A DNA stretch of 64,000 nt from Actinomyces sp. UMB0138 (GCF_002849225.1 NZ_PKMC01000001.1:832476-896475), one strand, 5' to 3'; shown: positions 1 to 8,102, numbered from the stretch's first letter. Numbers and translations: made by a program. Notes: generated by a model from the letters alone, not told the origin.

Positions 1-243
1 TCAGAGGGCGGAAAGGTTGCCGAGATCAAACAGCTAGTAGGTCAGGGCGTGCGCGTAAGCATCAATTCAGACGACCCGGCATACTTCGGCGGTTACATCG
101 GGGAAAACTTCCAATACCTCTTGGAGGCAGGGGTTGACAAGCAGTTCCTGATCGAGCGTTGTAAGGATGCCGTAGCAATGTCGTGGGCCTCCCCTACCTT
201 GAAGCGGCAGCTTCTACAGGAGATAGCTGAGCTGGAGTATTAG
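1..243 (+). CDS. add: Adenosine/adenine deaminase, C-terminal end (partial)
   Basis: The gene enters from the left edge in frame 1; only the last 80 residues are present. They contain the [16 protein letters not shown] stretch, which includes the metal-binding and catalytic aspartate pair of the adenosine deaminase family. The family hydrolytically deaminates adenosine or adenine in purine salvage; substrate choice cannot be decided from this fragment. An in-frame GTG at 49 is internal, not the start. The TAG stop lies in the tetramer TTAG at 240-243, which is also the stop (TAA) of the convergent gene on the other strand, so no terminator separates the two. Confidence 0.85.
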   Translation, partial: SEGGKVAEIKQLVGQGVRVSINSDDPAYFGGYIGENFQYLLEAGVDKQFLIERCKDAVAMSWASPTLKRQLLQEIAELEY

Positions 244-593
244 TTTCCCTTGTAGGCTTCCAAGGCAGCCTTGATCATGGGGATCTGCAGTGGCAGCCGC
301 CCGATAGAGATCACTTGCTTCTGCCAAGGTTCGTTGCGCCAGTCCCAAGCCATCTGGAAGTTTGCCGGCCATACGCCCGCAAGCACCCCGGCTGACAAAA
401 GACCGGCAGCCTTGCGAGTCTTTGGATGCATGAGTCCAGCAGCGCAGGCTAGCTCCAAGACGCCAGAGGCGTAAGTCCAGAATCGTTTATCACCGGGAAT
501 GAAATCCGGGATAATACCATCAAATACTTCCGGTTTTACGAAATGCATGGTGCCTACTGGGATAAAAACAAACGGTAAATGACTAGCCTTCAT
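240..593 (-). CDS. DoxX-like small membrane protein
   Basis: A 117-residue hydrophobic protein with about four membrane segments, resembling the DoxX/DoxX-like family: an N-terminal [11 protein letters not shown] helix, a middle [13 protein letters not shown] helix typical of the family, and a C-terminal [11 protein letters not shown] region followed by RLPLQIP. The function of such proteins is mostly unknown; some are linked to redox or quinone biology. The longest frame would start at a TTG at 614. I prefer the ATG at 593 because TAAAAT lies exactly 7 bases upstream, a leaderless promoter arrangement, and there is no ribosome binding site for the TTG. It ends convergently with the deaminase gene, sharing a 4-base stop overlap. 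Confidence 0.7.
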   Translation of the reverse strand: MKASHLPFVFIPVGTMHFVKPEVFDGIIPDFIPGDKRFWTYASGVLELACAAGLMHPKTRKAAGLLSAGVLAGVWPANFQMAWDWRNEPWQKQVISIGRLPLQIPMIKAALEAYKGN

Positions 594-600
594 GGCAGAT

Positions 601-606
601 ATTTTA
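601..606 (-). promoter_or_regulatory. Putative -10 box of a leaderless promoter (DoxX-like gene)
   Basis: TAAAAT read on the minus strand, followed by 7 bases and the ATG at 593. No clear -35 and no ribosome binding site. The spacing matches leaderless actinobacterial promoters. Confidence 0.5.
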
Positions 607-621
607 TACCCCAACGTACAA

Positions 622-652
622 AAAAGCGGTGAGGCAAGGCCTCACCGCTTTT
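622..652 (-). terminator. Intrinsic terminator after the alkaline phosphatase gene
   Basis: Perfect 14-bp inverted repeat (left arm 622-635, right arm 639-652) with a 3-base loop. Read on the minus strand the stem ends in a run of T. It lies 16 bases beyond the stop of the phosphatase gene. The outer A/T arms would also allow weak function on the plus strand. Confidence 0.9.
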
Positions 653-667
653 GTGTTCTAGTAGCAG

Positions 668-3600
668 TTACATATTCTTCTTATACCGCATTGCGCCTAC
701 ACCTGCGGCAACAGCCCCACCAGCAATCAGTAGCAGCGAGATGGCAGGCACGCCGGTACGTGCCAGAGAACTTGTGGAGGAGTTCCCCGCCTTACCAGAG
801 GCGGCAGTGGTCTTACCCTTGTCACCTTCCGCCGGCTTAGATTCCGTAGAGTGGTCCTTGTCGGAGCCAGGCTCTGCGCTCGGCTCAGTAGGCTCAGTAG
901 GCTCAGTAGGCTGACTCGGTTCAGAGGGCTTCGCATCCTTGTTTTCTGGGAGTGCATTCAGCACAGTGAAGAACAGGTCTGTCTGGTCAGTGCGTCCGAT
1001 AACGTTCTGGGCGCCGGGACCAGAAGCTGCAATTCGCAACTGGGAGCCGGTGTGGTTTTGTCCGCCCAGAGCGTCCTCACCATTGGTAGGCGCGTTGGCG
1101 TAGTTGATTACCATCGGAGCACCATCAGCAGTTAGCAGCCTCGTGGTTAGACCCGCGGTGCGGTCTTGGTCGCTAGTGATCTGGCTGGTGTGTGCGTGAT
1201 CTGCAGTGGCAACGATCAAGGTGGGTTCGCCCGACTGGCTTACCCACTTCTGGGCAGCCTGAATAGCCTGGTCCAGATCGTCCAGTTCACCAATCTGCCC
1301 ACAAGCATCCGCATCGTGGTCGGACTTGTCGATCGAGGCGCCCTCTACCTGCATGAAGAAGCCGTTCTTATTCTGCAGAAGATCCATAGCCTTAGTGGTC
1401 ATCGCCGCCAAAGTGGGCACCGAATCACTGCGCTCCGGATTTACCTGGCAGGCCTTCGCTTCGCCCTCGGCCCCATCAGCGGTAGGGGTAGTGCGCAGGA
1501 ATTGGCGTGGCATGTTACCTTCAGAGAATAGCCCCAAAACCGGAGCATCCTGGTCAGCTTTCTTTACCGACTCCAGTCCTGCCGCATCAGTGACCACGGT
1601 GTACCCGTTTGCCTTGGCATTGTCTAGCACAGACTTGCCCTTAGTCCACTGGGTAGAGCCGCCAAACTTTCCGGATACCTGCACCTTCTGGGCGAAGGCC
1701 TTCGCTCCGCCGCCCAAAGTGACATCGGCGCGCACATCAACGAGCTGCTCTGCGATGGATCCCAGTCCCCCATTCTCGCGGAACTGCTTCTTGAACTTCT
1801 CGCCCTGGCAAGCCTGCTTGTTCTTGTCCATCTCGGGGCCGTAGCACTTCCGGTTGAGGGCGTGAGTAGCAGCCCCCGCAGGAGTAGCATCTTCAATCTC
1901 GGCTGTGGAAACGTTGCCGGTCTTCATACCGCGAGCCTTCGCGTTCTCGAGAAGGTTAGGAACAGGCTTGCCCAACATGTCAACGCCAATGGCTCCGTTG
2001 TAGGTCTTAGTGCCGGTATTCCAAGCAGTAGAAGAGGCCGCAGAGTCGGTTACATAGTTAGGTTTACCGGTTTGAGGATTGAGCGAGAAGTGCGTGTAAG
2101 ACCCGGTGTACTTCAGATTGTCTAGTCCTGGCAGACGCCCGTTGGCGCCGTACAGGTAGTTGCGAGCAGAAGTGATCTCGCTGTCGCCCATGCCATCGCC
2201 AATGAAGACAATGACGTTCTTCGCCTTGTCAGTTGACCGGCCTGGCCCGGACTCGCCATACTGGGCGCATTCGCCCGGTTTCGGGGCAACTACCTTGCCG
2301 TCCTTATCTATCTTGTAGCACGTATCCTGCACATTCTGGGCCTCTGCAGGTTTCTTCACCAGGTCATTGGCAGCGCCCTGTTCACCTAGACCAAGAGCGT
2401 TCTTGATAGTAAAGAATGTGTCAGTCTGATCTGTTTGACCAATGACGTTTTCCTCACCGGGACCGTAGGCGCCAATGCGGAGCTGGGCTCCGGTGTGTTG
2501 CATTGACGAATCAGTAGTCGGCTGCGTTCCGTAGGCCACAGTCATAGTCGAGCCTTCCTCCGTGCGCAAGCGCGTTGCGAAGGCTACCGAATCCTCGCCA
2601 TCAGGCACTACCTGGCTGGTGTGAGAGTGATCTGCAGTGACTACCACCAGGGTGTTTCCGTCAGCCTTAGCAAAGTCCAAGGCAACCTTGGTGGCCTCGT
2701 CGAGGCGGCCGGTTTCGCCAATTTGCCCGCAAGCATCAGCGGCGTGATCGCGCTTGTCGATGGATGCGGACTCTACCTGTAGGAAAAATCCCTTGTCAGA
2801 GTCCGGCTTGTCCAGCAGGTCAATGGCCTTTTCGGTCATTGCCTTCAGTTCTGGTTCGGAACCAATTTCCTGCTTTTTACAGGTTTGCGGTTCTGCGGTG
2901 GCTCCACCTTTCACGGCCTCGGAAGGGGCAAAGGTAGTTTCCATGTTTCCGGGGCTAAATAGGCCAAGCACCGGATTTTGTTGATTCGCTTCAGAGATCT
3001 TTTCCAGGTCCTCGGCGGTTTCGGCTACCTGGAAGCCGTTGTCCTTGGCATTTTCGAGGACGGATTTACCGGCCTTCCATTTGGTGTCATACTTAGCTTC
3101 ACCCTTTAGGAAGGGATTGGTGTTTCCAGAATCTTTGGCAACAACCGAATCGAAATACTTGCGGCCGCCACCCATGGTGACGTCGGCGCGAGTATCGATT
3201 AGCTGTTCAGAAATTGACCCGATCCCGCCATTTTCGCGCAAGTCCTCGCCCTTAGCAGGCTTGGGTCCAGTCGGAGAGTAGTAGGACCGGTCGGTGGCGT
3301 GGGCGCCCATTACTGCAGGAGTTGCGTCCTGAATCTCGGCAGTAGAGACGTTGCCTGTGCGCATGCCAGCGTTCTTGGCAACTTCCAACAGGTTCTCTTG
3401 GGGTTTGCCTTTTAGGTCGACTCCGATGGCACCGTTGTAAGTCTTGGTACCGGTAGACCAGGCAGTGCCTGATGCAGCCGAATCCGTAACGTAGTTAAAA
3501 GAACCGTCTTTATTAATCGAGTGGTGAGTGTATAGGCCATCCGAAGTCAGCTCGTCAAGCCCCTCAAAGCGGCCGCCCGCCCCCTTCAGATAGTTGCGCG

Positions 3601-3883
3601 CAGCCGTGATTTCCTGCTGGCCCATGCCATCACCAATAAGCAGGATGACGTTCTTGGCTTTTGCGTTGCTTCGCTGCTGGCCGGCAGTGCCAAACTGGGC
3701 ACAATCTCCGGGGCCAGGGGCTACAACATTCCCGTTGCCATCCATGGTGACACATGAGTTGGGACCGTTATAACCGCGGGTCGTCGGTGAATCAGCTGCG
3801 GAGGTAGCAATGCCTGCTATGGGGGCTGCAAGCAGCGCCAGAGCGCCAATCCCTCCGATCACCTTCGAATTCTTTTTCAACAT
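668..3883 (-). CDS. Cell-wall-anchored tandem (two-domain) alkaline phosphatase
   Basis: A secreted 1071-residue protein: signal peptide (about 1-30, KK then a hydrophobic core), two full PhoA-type alkaline phosphatase units (about 44-500 and 522-980), a Pro/Thr/Glu stalk (about 984-1005), a Ser/Lys-rich linker and a sorting signal LARTG at 1040-1044 with a hydrophobic helix and a basic tail. Each unit has IGDGMG (83-88, 561-566), the nucleophile Ser in VTDSAAS (S135, S614), a DATPA motif, SIDK-DH, TADH-H and HTG-QLRI, so all metal and catalytic residues known from E. coli PhoA appear present twice. Both units also share a leading Cys-bounded stretch (C44-C61, C522-C539). It should release phosphate from organic esters at the cell surface. 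The start has AGGAAGAGG upstream. A terminator follows. Typical PhoA is about 450 residues, so this is a duplication-fusion. Confidence 0.93.
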   Translation of the reverse strand: MLKKNSKVIGGIGALALLAAPIAGIATSAADSPTTRGYNGPNSCVTMDGNGNVVAPGPGDCAQFGTAGQQRSNAKAKNVILLIGDGMGQQEITAARNYLKGAGGRFEGLDELTSDGLYTHHSINKDGSFNYVTDSAASGTAWSTGTKTYNGAIGVDLKGKPQENLLEVAKNAGMRTGNVSTAEIQDATPAVMGAHATDRSYYSPTGPKPAKGEDLRENGGIGSISEQLIDTRADVTMGGGRKYFDSVVAKDSGNTNPFLKGEAKYDTKWKAGKSVLENAKDNGFQVAETAEDLEKISEANQQNPVLGLFSPGNMETTFAPSEAVKGGATAEPQTCKKQEIGSEPELKAMTEKAIDLLDKPDSDKGFFLQVESASIDKRDHAADACGQIGETGRLDEATKVALDFAKADGNTLVVVTADHSHTSQVVPDGEDSVAFATRLRTEEGSTMTVAYGTQPTTDSSMQHTGAQLRIGAYGPGEENVIGQTDQTDTFFTIKNALGLGEQGAANDLVKKPAEAQNVQDTCYKIDKDGKVVAPKPGECAQYGESGPGRSTDKAKNVIVFIGDGMGDSEITSARNYLYGANGRLPGLDNLKYTGSYTHFSLNPQTGKPNYVTDSAASSTAWNTGTKTYNGAIGVDMLGKPVPNLLENAKARGMKTGNVSTAEIEDATPAGAATHALNRKCYGPEMDKNKQACQGEKFKKQFRENGGLGSIAEQLVDVRADVTLGGGAKAFAQKVQVSGKFGGSTQWTKGKSVLDNAKANGYTVVTDAAGLESVKKADQDAPVLGLFSEGNMPRQFLRTTPTADGAEGEAKACQVNPERSDSVPTLAAMTTKAMDLLQNKNGFFMQVEGASIDKSDHDADACGQIGELDDLDQAIQAAQKWVSQSGEPTLIVATADHAHTSQITSDQDRTAGLTTRLLTADGAPMVINYANAPTNGEDALGGQNHTGSQLRIAASGPGAQNVIGRTDQTDLFFTVLNALPENKDAKPSEPSQPTEPTEPTEPSAEPGSDKDHSTESKPAEGDKGKTTAASGKAGNSSTSSLARTGVPAISLLLIAGGAVAAGVGAMRYKKNM
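882..908. repeat. Three tandem 9-bp repeats in the phosphatase stalk
   Basis: Three exact copies of GGCTCAGTA on the plus strand (882-890, 891-899, 900-908) with a partial fourth. They encode the PTE repeats of the protein stalk. Because the unit is a multiple of three, copy-number change would only alter stalk length. Confidence 0.85.
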
Positions 3884-3910
3884 ATCCTCTTCCTGTCATA
3901 GGACGCTATA

Positions 3911-3929
3911 GCACTTGGGCATAAAGTGC
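3911..3929 (-). promoter_or_regulatory. Inverted repeat in the phosphatase promoter region
   Basis: GCACTT and AAGTGC arms (3911-3916 and 3924-3929) separated by 7 bases, directly before TATAGC on the minus strand, which could be a -10 element, and about 30 bases before the start codon. It could be an operator or a small hairpin. I could not match it to a known Pho box. Confidence 0.35.
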
Positions 3930-3974
3930 CTGCCAGCATCGAAGCAGAAAGATGCTAAGAAAAAAGAAAGCCAA

Positions 3975-3992
3975 GTTTACCGGCAAGTAAAC
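3975..3992 (-). terminator. Possible terminator after the DUF1801 gene
   Basis: GTTTAC/GTAAAC arms with a 6-base loop, 23 bases past the DUF1801 stop; on the minus strand a T-rich tract follows after several bases. The stem is AT-rich and the tract is offset, so this is only a weak candidate. Confidence 0.4.
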
Positions 3993-4015
3993 AGAGCTGG
4001 TCAACAGCTAAGACA

Positions 4016-4393
4016 TCACTTCCAGAAGCGATCCAGGCCGCGCTTGTCCTCGATCTGCGCCCGGATGATCTCTTCGAGCAGATCGTAATCAGTTTCCTGA
4101 TCGTACCTAATTCGAAAGAGCTTCTTGCCGTGCGTATAACCGACTTTCTCGATCTTGGGTAAGAACTGCTCAAAGATATTCTTCTCGACAGCCACGGACA
4201 TATGCTTAGTAGCCGCGTACAGGCCGAGAATAAAAGTACCCTCAAGCAAAAACATCGGCTTGTTCCACTTGATTACGGGCTCTAACTCCGGGAACTTTGT
4301 AGCAACCCACTCAAGCAAGCCAGCGTAGGAATCGCGTGCTTCGCCCTCTGACACACTAGCGATGAAATCCTTGAAAATGCTTATATCCACCAT
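4016..4393 (-). CDS. DUF1801 (YdhG-like) domain protein
   Basis: A 125-residue soluble protein of the DUF1801/YdhG fold. Visible hallmarks are an N-terminal helical part with LLEWV, then the WNKPMF segment (the family has a W-x-x-P-x-F/Y pattern) and a central LGLYAATKHMSVAVEKN strand-loop region. Members are small single-domain proteins; one Bacillus relative was described as an iron chaperone, but the role here is unknown. The gene is monocistronic with its own putative leaderless promoter: TAGCAT lies 6 bases before the ATG and there is no ribosome binding site. Confidence 0.75.
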   Translation of the reverse strand: MVDISIFKDFIASVSEGEARDSYAGLLEWVATKFPELEPVIKWNKPMFLLEGTFILGLYAATKHMSVAVEKNIFEQFLPKIEKVGYTHGKKLFRIRYDQETDYDLLEEIIRAQIEDKRGLDRFWK

Positions 4394-4399
4394 ACCTAG

Positions 4400-4405
4400 A
4401 TGCTA
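4400..4405 (-). promoter_or_regulatory. Putative -10 box of a leaderless promoter (DUF1801 gene)
   Basis: TAGCAT on the minus strand, 6 bases before the ATG at 4393; no ribosome binding site between. Confidence 0.45.
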
Positions 4406-4420
4406 CGTCCGCGGCTCCAA

Positions 4421-4927
4421 TCAGGCGCGCTGAGAGTCGACAATCTTCTCCATGAAGGTCAGGTCCAGCCATCTACCAAATTTGTTCCCCACCTGAGGAA
4501 ATTCGCCAACCTTTGTAAAACCGAGTTTTTGGTGGAGCCTGATCGAAGCATCGTTGGTAGCTTCAATCCCCGCCACTATTGTGTGATAGGGCTGAGCCCG
4601 CTCAACCAAAGACGAGAGCAGCAGCGTACCTATGCCCTTGCCAGCACACTCAGGTGCCACATAAATCGAATTTTCTACACAGGCAAAATATCCTGGCCAC
4701 GGCCGGAACGCAGACAGCGAGGCGAATCCAACTACCTCATTGCCGTCCAGCGCCACGATTACCGGGTATCCTTCGTCTTGATGCCCTGCCAGCCAAGCAC
4801 GCCTATTAGCAACATCTACAGGCTCTTCAGTCCACACTGAAGTCGTGTGCTCTATAGCGTGATTGTAAATGCGGGTAATCGCCTCAAGATGGTCTTCACT
4901 CGCCTCTGTCACACGAAGCTGACCCAC
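4421..4927 (-). CDS. GNAT-family N-acetyltransferase (Pat/MnaT-like)
   Basis: A 168-residue single-domain acetyltransferase that moves an acetyl group from acetyl-CoA to an amino group. The layout is that of the phosphinothricin/methionine-sulfone acetyltransferase group: an N-terminal IYNHAIEHTTSVW region, EVVGFASLSAFRP in the middle, the acetyl-CoA loop PECAGKGIGT, and a C-terminal NDASIRLHQKLGF. The substrate in this organism is not known. The longest frame extends upstream into the pyrophosphorylase gene; I take the GTG at 4927, which overlaps the upstream TAG stop by one base (TAGTG), as expected for translational coupling. Confidence 0.85.
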   Translation of the reverse strand: MGQLRVTEASEDHLEAITRIYNHAIEHTTSVWTEEPVDVANRRAWLAGHQDEGYPVIVALDGNEVVGFASLSAFRPWPGYFACVENSIYVAPECAGKGIGTLLLSSLVERAQPYHTIVAGIEATNDASIRLHQKLGFTKVGEFPQVGNKFGRWLDLTFMEKIVDSQRA

Positions 4928-6291
4928 TACTGCAGCACCTCGCCTGGCGAGCCAGCCCCATCTATCTTGCGCTCCCCCTCGATCGTCACACCTTCGTCGA
5001 AGGTCCAATCCCCCTCTACAACAAAGGAAGATGCCTTCTTCAGTGACGGAACCCCCTTCGGGAAACGCTCCTCGAATTGTGCAATCGTCTTGTAGTAATC
5101 GGGATCCAGCTGCACGAAGGGTGCCTCCTCGACCTGAGAGACTAGACGCGCATCGGCAGTTAGCTCGTACACATCGGAGCGCACGAGGGCCAAATCAGAG
5201 GTGGTCTTAACGGGTAAGAAGCGCTCACGGCCAACCAGAATCGCGGTCGCTCCGGGGAAAGACTGGACTGCAGCCCCCATAGCCGCTTCAATCTGGTACA
5301 CCTCGGTGCTGTTCTTGTCAGTGGGATCTACAGTCTTCTTGTTGCGGATCAGTGGCAGCCCAAGGACGGCTTTCCTCTGTACCAGTGTGTCACGCAACAC
5401 CTGCAGGTCGAACCACAAGTTATTGGTGTGGAAGTACGGGTGGCGATGCTCATCAGTAAAGAAATGCATCTGCTCTTTTGGAGTCTGAGCGGTGTCCCGC
5501 AATATCAGCTGCCCATCGCTCTTCCGCCTGGCTAGGTGGCCCCCTTTACGATCGGCAGGGGTACGTTCGCAAACTTCTGCCGCATATGGCGCACCTGAGG
5601 CGGCGAACCAGCCCGCAATATGCGGATTCGGGTAGCCGCCCAAATTATCCGAATTAGAAGTACACGCGTAGCGGTATCCGGCCTCTAGGAACTTATCAAG
5701 TAAGCCAGTCCCCAGTAGGGCTGTGTATATGTCACCGTGGCCGGGAGGGCACCACTCAAGTGACGGATCTGCTGGCCACTGAACAGGCTCAAGGTTGTCG
5801 GTTCGCAGTTTTGGTTCCTGGTTTTGCAGAAAATCCAGCGGGAGTCCGTCAACTTTGATGTCGGGGTAGTTCTCAAGTGCCCGCAACGTCGATTCCTGGG
5901 TGCGGAAAGAATCCATGAGTAAAAGAGGGAGGGTTGCATCCCAGTTCTGCCGCACTGCTCTAACTTGCTGGCAGATCAGATCCAGGAAGGACTTGCCATC
6001 GCGCACGGGTATAAGGGACTTCGCGTCGTCCAATCCCATAGACGTGCCTAGTCCGCCGTTGAGCTTTATGTAGACGGTCTTCTGAATAGCCTCTTTTGCC
6101 TGCTCGTCACTAACCGGAGTGGAGTCAAGACTCTGCACCTCAGTGAGGGGATCAATCGTCTCCTCTGGAATTAGCCCGGTAGCTCCCGCTTCCAGCTCCC
6201 TGTAGTAATGGGTGAACACGTTGATCGCATTCTGGTCGACGCCTTTGGCGGCCATTTTTTGCTGCGCTGCTTGCAGTCCTTTTTCACTCAT
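4927..6291 (-). CDS. UTP-glucose-1-phosphate uridylyltransferase (UDPGP type 1)
   Basis: A 454-residue cytoplasmic enzyme that makes UDP-glucose from UTP and glucose 1-phosphate. It belongs to the eukaryote-like UDPGP family, not the bacterial GalU family: the KLNGGLGTSMG nucleotide-binding loop is near the N-terminus, followed by KSLIPV, LLLMDSF, the sugar-binding WCPPGHGD region and SNSDNLG. This type is known in Bifidobacterium and some related actinobacteria. It is downstream of thiL (25-base gap) and coupled to the acetyltransferase gene. TATGAT lies 6 bases before the ATG, so it may also be transcribed leaderless from a promoter at the end of thiL. Confidence 0.92.
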   Translation of the reverse strand: MSEKGLQAAQQKMAAKGVDQNAINVFTHYYRELEAGATGLIPEETIDPLTEVQSLDSTPVSDEQAKEAIQKTVYIKLNGGLGTSMGLDDAKSLIPVRDGKSFLDLICQQVRAVRQNWDATLPLLLMDSFRTQESTLRALENYPDIKVDGLPLDFLQNQEPKLRTDNLEPVQWPADPSLEWCPPGHGDIYTALLGTGLLDKFLEAGYRYACTSNSDNLGGYPNPHIAGWFAASGAPYAAEVCERTPADRKGGHLARRKSDGQLILRDTAQTPKEQMHFFTDEHRHPYFHTNNLWFDLQVLRDTLVQRKAVLGLPLIRNKKTVDPTDKNSTEVYQIEAAMGAAVQSFPGATAILVGRERFLPVKTTSDLALVRSDVYELTADARLVSQVEEAPFVQLDPDYYKTIAQFEERFPKGVPSLKKASSFVVEGDWTFDEGVTIEGERKIDGAGSPGEVLQ

Positions 6292-6297
6292 AGGAAC

Positions 6298-6303
6298 ATC
6301 ATA
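6298..6303 (-). promoter_or_regulatory. Putative -10 box of a leaderless promoter (UDPGP gene)
   Basis: TATGAT on the minus strand, 6 bases before the ATG at 6291, in the short thiL-UDPGP gap. Confidence 0.45.
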
Positions 6304-6315
6304 ACTACATTGCAG

Positions 6316-7260
6316 CTAGTGCCTGTAGCTTTCCCAGCCCCCGGAAGCAGATAGCAATTTCCCGTCCAGACATACGCCTTCACCTGCCATTACCTTGCCT
6401 ATTGCGCGCAAGCCTGTCGGCAGTTCTATGTGGCTAGGAATAGTGGCAAGTAGCGCGTGGTCTTCGCCCCCACAAAGCACATTGTCTAACGGATCGGCGC
6501 AGCTACCTTCCAACGCCGAAATAAACGGCTTTAAAAGTGAATAATCAAGATCCATGCGCACTTGAGAAGCCTTTGCGATGCGGCGAGCATCCTTTAGAAG
6601 GCCGTCAGAGACGTCCATCATCGCGCTCGCGCCGGCCTTGGCAAGCGTCGGCCCCATCTGCAAAGGCGGATTCGGGGCGCGGAATATCTGAACCGCTTGC
6701 TGCTCGCGCTGAGAGCGTGCCTTTCTTCCCTCGCTGAGTAGTTCCAGCCCCGTTGCCGAGTAGCCTAGGGTGCCAGCCAAGACGATGCGGTCCCCTACCT
6801 TCGCACCGCTACGCAGCACTGGCTGTAGACCTGCCATATCGCCGAGGGCGGTCACAGAGATGGCTAGAGTGCGCGACTGAGTTAAATCTCCGCCGACTAC
6901 GCCGCAGCCAAGCGGACGAGCACGGTCGGCTAGTCCTTTAGCGAAATCCACTAGCCAACTGACTTCAAGGGATGGCGGGAGTGCGAGCGAGCATACCAGT
7001 GAGGTCGGGTGGGCTCCCATTGCAGCGACGTCAGCTAGATTCTGAGCAGCCGCTCGTTGGCCTATCTCGAAAGCAGAAGACCATTCTCTTTTGAAATGGC
7101 TCCCTTCAACCAGCATGTCGGTAGTAATGACATAGCGGGAATCCGGCGCTTTTACAACAGCACAGTCATCGCCTGGGCCGATGACTGTCTGGCAGCCAGT
7201 GGGCAGAAAAGGGACGAAGGCACCAATGAGTGTGCCTTCGTCCACTTCCGAGATTTTCAC
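6316..7260 (-). CDS. thiL: Thiamine-monophosphate kinase ThiL
   Basis: About 314 residues, the usual ThiL length. It phosphorylates thiamine monophosphate with ATP to give thiamine diphosphate. Seen: the N-terminal GPGDDCAVV metal/ATP motif, ITTDMLVEGSHF, the RAAAQNLADVAAMGA helix typical of the PurM/ThiL fold, GGDLTQS, and MMDVSDGLLKDARRI. The longest frame starts at 7290, but the GTG at 7260 overlaps the upstream TGA as GTGA and has GGGG before it, so I use that start. Last gene of the infC-rpmI-rplT-trmH-thiL run. No other thiamine gene is in the window. Confidence 0.92.
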   Translation of the reverse strand: MKISEVDEGTLIGAFVPFLPTGCQTVIGPGDDCAVVKAPDSRYVITTDMLVEGSHFKREWSSAFEIGQRAAAQNLADVAAMGAHPTSLVCSLALPPSLEVSWLVDFAKGLADRARPLGCGVVGGDLTQSRTLAISVTALGDMAGLQPVLRSGAKVGDRIVLAGTLGYSATGLELLSEGRKARSQREQQAVQIFRAPNPPLQMGPTLAKAGASAMMDVSDGLLKDARRIAKASQVRMDLDYSLLKPFISALEGSCADPLDNVLCGGEDHALLATIPSHIELPTGLRAIGKVMAGEGVCLDGKLLSASGGWESYRH

Positions 7261-8102
7261 TGCCGCCCCTGCTGAGAGGCGTACAGGCACAGCGCAGCTG
7301 CCGCTGCGATGTTTAGGGATTCAGCTTGCCCTGACATGGGTATCGACACCGTAGCAGTGCATGCCTCCAGCTGATCCTCGGCAAGGCCATGCGCTTCGTT
7401 TCCAAGTACCCAAGCGTGTGGCGATCCTAGCCCAACAGGACCCTTATTTGCGCTGAGGACGGGAAGGGGAACTTCACCTTTGCCGTCAGCGCCGAGGAAG
7501 GCGATACCCTTTCGGGCCAACACGTCATAGACCTCGTCAAAGGTAAGGTCGGCAACCACGGGCAAATGGAAGACCGATCCTGCCGAAGCACGAATAACCT
7601 TAGGACCGGCAGGGTCAGCACTGCCCTTGCACATAACCACGCCAGCAGCACCAAAAGCATCGGCAAGCCTAATAAGAGTGCCAGCGTTGCCCGGATCTTG
7701 CGTTTGCGGACAGATGACCACTGGGCGTGCCGACGCTACCGCTTGCTCGGCGATCTTCTCCAGGTCCCCACCAATGGCGTCCCGGGAGGCAACGGCAATA
7801 AAGCCTTGCCCGTCCGAAGACATGGCGTTGACCACGGAATCGTCGCAGTCATGCATCCATTCGGTAGTCTGCAGGGCCAGCTGTACAACATCGGGCCTAC
7901 GCCCTGTAGCTAGCTCGCCCACGTAGATGTCTTTTACCGCATCGGGAGCAAACCTGCACAGCTCAGCTACAGCCTGAGGGCCTTCTACTCTTATCTGCAA
8001 CGACTTAACGCGGAAAGCGCGCCCCGAAAGGCGCTTTACCGTACGTACCCGATTTGTATTCGGGTCGGTAAGTCGTTCGGGACGCGCGTTCACCTGCTCC
8101 AT
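7257..8102 (-). CDS. TrmH/SpoU-family RNA 2'-O-methyltransferase
   Basis: A 281-residue SPOUT-fold enzyme that should methylate a ribose 2'-OH in rRNA (or tRNA) using S-adenosylmethionine. The three family motifs are visible: motif 1 around residues 136-150 (DPGNAGTLIR), motif 2 LGNEAHGL at 233-240, and motif 3 SIPMSGQAESLN at about 253-264. The N-terminal 100 residues resemble the substrate-binding domain of the TsnR/RlmB group, but the exact target is not predictable. The ATG directly abuts the rplT stop, so translation is coupled. A methyltransferase of this type after rplT is common in actinobacteria. Confidence 0.9.
   Translation of the reverse strand: MEQVNARPERLTDPNTNRVRTVKRLSGRAFRVKSLQIRVEGPQAVAELCRFAPDAVKDIYVGELATGRRPDVVQLALQTTEWMHDCDDSVVNAMSSDGQGFIAVASRDAIGGDLEKIAEQAVASARPVVICPQTQDPGNAGTLIRLADAFGAAGVVMCKGSADPAGPKVIRASAGSVFHLPVVADLTFDEVYDVLARKGIAFLGADGKGEVPLPVLSANKGPVGLGSPHAWVLGNEAHGLAEDQLEACTATVSIPMSGQAESLNIAAAAALCLYASQQGRQ

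Noticed and set aside
882..908. Short tandem repeats considered as a CRISPR-like array
   Set aside because: 9-bp units without spacers inside a coding stalk; not CRISPR.
4927..5008. 27-residue N-terminal extension of the acetyltransferase
   Set aside because: It lies wholly inside the preceding gene, has Arg/Cys-rich shadow composition, and the GTG at 4927 overlaps the stop as expected.
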